The notes beneath the pieces were generated by a model that saw nothing but the letters and a program-made list of their open reading frames with translations, was not told where the DNA came from and searched no databases. The translations under genes were made by a program, and so were the position numbers. Of a stretch of DNA of 64,000 nucleotides, positions 62,023 to 64,000 are shown piece by piece (position 1 is the first letter of the stretch; each line of letters starts with the position of its first letter). The DNA lies in contig CALKZY010000032.1 of assembly GCA_938002965.1 (NCBI GenBank), positions 1 to 64,000 of the forward strand. Direction: 5' to 3'. This DNA comes from an uncultured Acidimicrobiales bacterium. GTDB lineage: Bacteria; Actinomycetota; Acidimicrobiia; Acidimicrobiales; SZUA-35.

Positions 62023-63597
62023 TCAGTAGCTGACCGAGGCCTCCCACCGATGGGGATCCAACGCGGTGAACGGCCTGGGCCGGGCGTCGTTGCGAGCATC
62101 GATCTCCGTGGCCAAATCTCGCAAGTGGCGTTGCATTGTTTTGAGCGACCGCTCCAACTGGGGGTCGTCGACTACCCGTCCGACATTCAAGTTGAGCAGG
62201 TTGTTGCCGGCCACATTGACCGTTGACGCTGCCGCCCCCTGGTCGAGCAGCAGGGCGTCGGATGCGCTTGGCGCAGGCGGTTCTTCGCCGCTGGCCCGAG
62301 CAGCCAGGTAGTCGTCGAAATGCAGCCCAACCCGATCGCTCTCGTCGGCCCATGCCACCAACGGTTTGAAGTTGCCGCACACCTCATGAATGACGTTGTT
62401 GTAGATCATGGCGGTCAGCAGCTCGACCAGCGATTCGAGTCCGGTCAGATCGGGAACGCCGCTGTCGTCGGGCATGACCCTCCGCAAGCTCAGGTGCCAC
62501 TCGTGCAGATCCAAGTCATCTTGGATGTCGGCATCGTCGATTTGTAAGTCGCTTAGATGATGGCGAACCAACTCCTCGATCACCGGCCAGACCAGTTTGG
62601 CATCCTCGCCGTAGGCGTAACCCGGAAGATTCTCTACTCCCCGATCGGCCAGGTCGGTCAGCGGGAGCCACTGGGAAAACCGAAACTGCGTGATGCTGTT
62701 TTCGACCAGCAAACGAGCCGACGGCAACGACAAGAAGTTCGACATCATGAAGTAGCTGCTGTTCGACAGCAACGAGCGGTAGGCGAAGTCGCTGACCGCC
62801 AACGTTCCGTAAGTGAAGAAATCGCAGATGGGTCGCAGTGGATGCCAGTTGGGTAGGCGCCAGGTAGCGAGCGCATACGCCTGACCAACAATCAGGTGGG
62901 TGTTCAGCAGGTGGTTGACAAAGACGGTGAGTCGGGCATCCACTGCATTAACCAGGTGTTTGGCCCCGTCCCAGGTGCGGCTCCCCGGGTGGTGGATGTG
63001 GTCGCCTTCGACGATTACCGATGGCTGAAGCGAGCCGTTCGCACCTTGTTTGAAACGGGCCCGCAGGCCGGGGGCCAAACCCTCCAAATAGCGGGAGAAA
63101 TCAGCCTCATAGTAGGAACCGCCCAGGTCATCACCCAGCGCATCCTCAGGCGGTGCCGCCCGAATCAAGAACGGGTTCGGGCCCTGAGTACGCAACAAGA
63201 CATAGTTATCATCGGCTACCGGGCGCTCAGACTCCGACACCGGAGGAAAGAAGTCTTCGCTCCACGGCAGATCGGGGGCCCAGGACAAATCTTCGGAAAT
63301 CGGTGAGCGCTTGTAGCTCCAAAACAAGACTTTGCCGACACCGTAGTAGCCGAGCACATAGCTCAACGGGAGCCTGGCTTCCTTCGGCAGCGACTCGGGA
63401 ACGAGAAGGCCGGTTGGTAGCCAACCCATCCCCCGATAACGACTAGCCGCAGGAATCAGGCGCGGTGGCCCGCTAACCGGGATGACGCGTTGACGAAACG
63501 ACCGTCGACTCCGCACGGCGACGTGATTCTGTGTGAATCCGCGGACCTGCCGTACCAGCTTGGCGCGACGAGCGTTCTTCAGGTCAACTGTCGTCAC
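62023..63597 (-). CDS. lipoxygenase-family protein
   Basis: The 524-residue protein has the lipoxygenase metal-site pattern: two histidines spaced H-x4-H in FVNHLLNTHLIVG (His229, His234), followed by ATWRLPNWHPLRPICDFF, which matches the family's ATNR..HP segment. A third His and Asn lie in NNVIHEVCGNFK (His404, Asn409). The last 40 residues (LRDLATEIDARN, then a chain end SVSY) parallel the end of lipoxygenases, where the terminal Ile carboxylate binds iron, but here the final residue is Tyr. Such enzymes add O2 to polyunsaturated fatty acids. Start at 63597 is 1 nt from the stop of the upstream gene. Confidence 0.8.
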   Translation of the reverse strand: MTTVDLKNARRAKLVRQVRGFTQNHVAVRSRRSFRQRVIPVSGPPRLIPAASRYRGMGWLPTGLLVPESLPKEARLPLSYVLGYYGVGKVLFWSYKRSPISEDLSWAPDLPWSEDFFPPVSESERPVADDNYVLLRTQGPNPFLIRAAPPEDALGDDLGGSYYEADFSRYLEGLAPGLRARFKQGANGSLQPSVIVEGDHIHHPGSRTWDGAKHLVNAVDARLTVFVNHLLNTHLIVGQAYALATWRLPNWHPLRPICDFFTYGTLAVSDFAYRSLLSNSSYFMMSNFLSLPSARLLVENSITQFRFSQWLPLTDLADRGVENLPGYAYGEDAKLVWPVIEELVRHHLSDLQIDDADIQDDLDLHEWHLSLRRVMPDDSGVPDLTGLESLVELLTAMIYNNVIHEVCGNFKPLVAWADESDRVGLHFDDYLAARASGEEPPAPSASDALLLDQGAAASTVNVAGNNLLNLNVGRVVDDPQLERSLKTMQRHLRDLATEIDARNDARPRPFTALDPHRWEASVSY

Positions 63598-63598
63598 G

Positions 63599-64000
63599 CT
63601 ACGACTCCCAGATGATGCGAGCCAGGTGAGTCGTGGAACAGTAGAAAACGTCCCGACTCCCGCCCGCGGTCAGAAACATGCCGTTGGCGATCCGTGAACC
63701 GGTGGATACACGGTCAAGTAACTCACCGGAGGACACATCCACCACGATGATATCGTCGCTGCCTTGGTCGGTGAAGTCGTTGATAACCAGCTCGCCGGTC
63801 TCGGGGAACACCACCGGCTGCATCGACGGCCGAACGTCGGCCAACGTCCAGGCGACATCGAGGTCTCCGCCGCTTGTCGTCACGCCGGCCAGCCCACCGT
63901 TAACTGAGTCCCAAGCCACCGCTATGTCGTGATCCGGCACATGCACCGGCGGGGCGATGATGCCTCCCCCTGGCACCCCGAATGGTGCCGTCGCCATGAC
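63599..64000 (-). CDS. partial propeller-like protein, cut by the window edge
   Basis: The C-terminal 133 or so residues of a larger protein are present; the frame stays open to base 64000, so the start lies outside. The sequence shows beta-propeller-like blades (DIAVAWDSVNGGLAGVTT, GELVINDFTDQGSDDIIVVD, GELLDRVSTGSRIANGMFL). Family resemblance is to WD40/YVTN-type propellers, with no catalytic motif. It ends 1 nt before the lipoxygenase start, so the two are co-transcribed and may act together. Confidence 0.7.
   Translation of the reverse strand, partial: VMATAPFGVPGGGIIAPPVHVPDHDIAVAWDSVNGGLAGVTTSGGDLDVAWTLADVRPSMQPVVFPETGELVINDFTDQGSDDIIVVDVSSGELLDRVSTGSRIANGMFLTAGGSRDVFYCSTTHLARIIWES

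Overview
The window looks like chromosomal DNA of a high-GC (about 60% by eye) Gram-positive actinobacterium, most likely an uncultured, Acidimicrobiia-like lineage. The support is indirect: F420-type enzymes (deazaflavin-dependent nitroreductase, PPOX-class F420 oxidoreductase), a CYP153 P450, DUF2855, phytanoyl-CoA dioxygenases, Thr-rich secreted proteins, many GTG starts, and at least eight genes in which a TANNNT -10 box lies 6-8 nt before the start codon, the arrangement of leaderless actinobacterial transcripts. No rRNA, tRNA, CRISPR array or intact mobile element was seen.

Layout. 1-5.6 kb: an IS-like end, a YHS/deazaflavin-reductase fusion, MerR and ArsR regulators, a decayed acyl-CoA synthetase, a very short P450-like protein overlapping a PEP-mutase/isocitrate-lyase family gene, and a thioesterase. 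5.7-12.8 kb: a YCII protein, a DUF4405 membrane protein, a Tat-exported beta-helix protein, DUF2855, a Crp/Fnr regulator broken by one in-frame amber codon, an F420/PPOX protein, a CYP153-type alkane hydroxylase and a P-loop kinase. 12.8-18.5 kb: acetamidase/formamidase, SDR, phytanoyl-CoA dioxygenase, a toxin-antitoxin-like remnant and a two-component system. 18.6-21.2 kb: a DUF1800/DUF1501 pair.

21.3-33.4 kb is the metabolic centrepiece: a form I aerobic carbon monoxide dehydrogenase locus in two convergent halves. On the + strand lie an XdhC/CoxF-like protein, a small acidic protein, CoxD (MoxR ATPase) and CoxE (VWA). On the - strand lie a small protein, coxM, coxS, coxL (with the AYRCSFR active-site loop of true CO dehydrogenases), an XdhC-YHS fusion and coxG, followed by five consecutive short single-span membrane proteins of unknown function. 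Between the halves sit two small conserved-looking proteins and a pterin dehydratase-VOC gene broken by a one-base deletion exactly in its HHP motif. CO oxidation here would supply electrons for respiration.

33.5-39.4 kb: an aldehyde dehydrogenase, a TlpA/CcdA-like thiol-redox pair, an anchored Thr-rich protein and a membrane HD-GYP phosphodiesterase. 39.4-46.6 kb: phytanoyl-CoA dioxygenase, MFS exporter, and a same-strand trio of arylsulfotransferase-like protein, metallo-beta-lactamase hydrolase and a cytoplasmic, internally duplicated reductive dehalogenase, suggesting turnover of sulfated or halogenated aromatics. 46.6-49.3 kb: a second two-component system with a divergent secreted acidic protein. 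49.3-57.1 kb: an ion-homeostasis island (frameshifted Ca2+/Na+ antiporter and a complete seven-gene Mrp/Mnh Na+/H+ antiporter operon) bracketed by two paralogous small winged-helix regulators. 57.2-64 kb: a MarR regulator, a cyclase-ATPase signalling protein, a possible catalase-like protein convergent with a lipoxygenase-family protein, and a propeller-like gene cut by the window edge.

Four genes carry inactivating lesions (an acyl-CoA synthetase deletion, an amber stop in crp/fnr, and single-base deletions in the pterin dehydratase and the antiporter). Real decay and assembly error cannot be told apart from the sequence alone.
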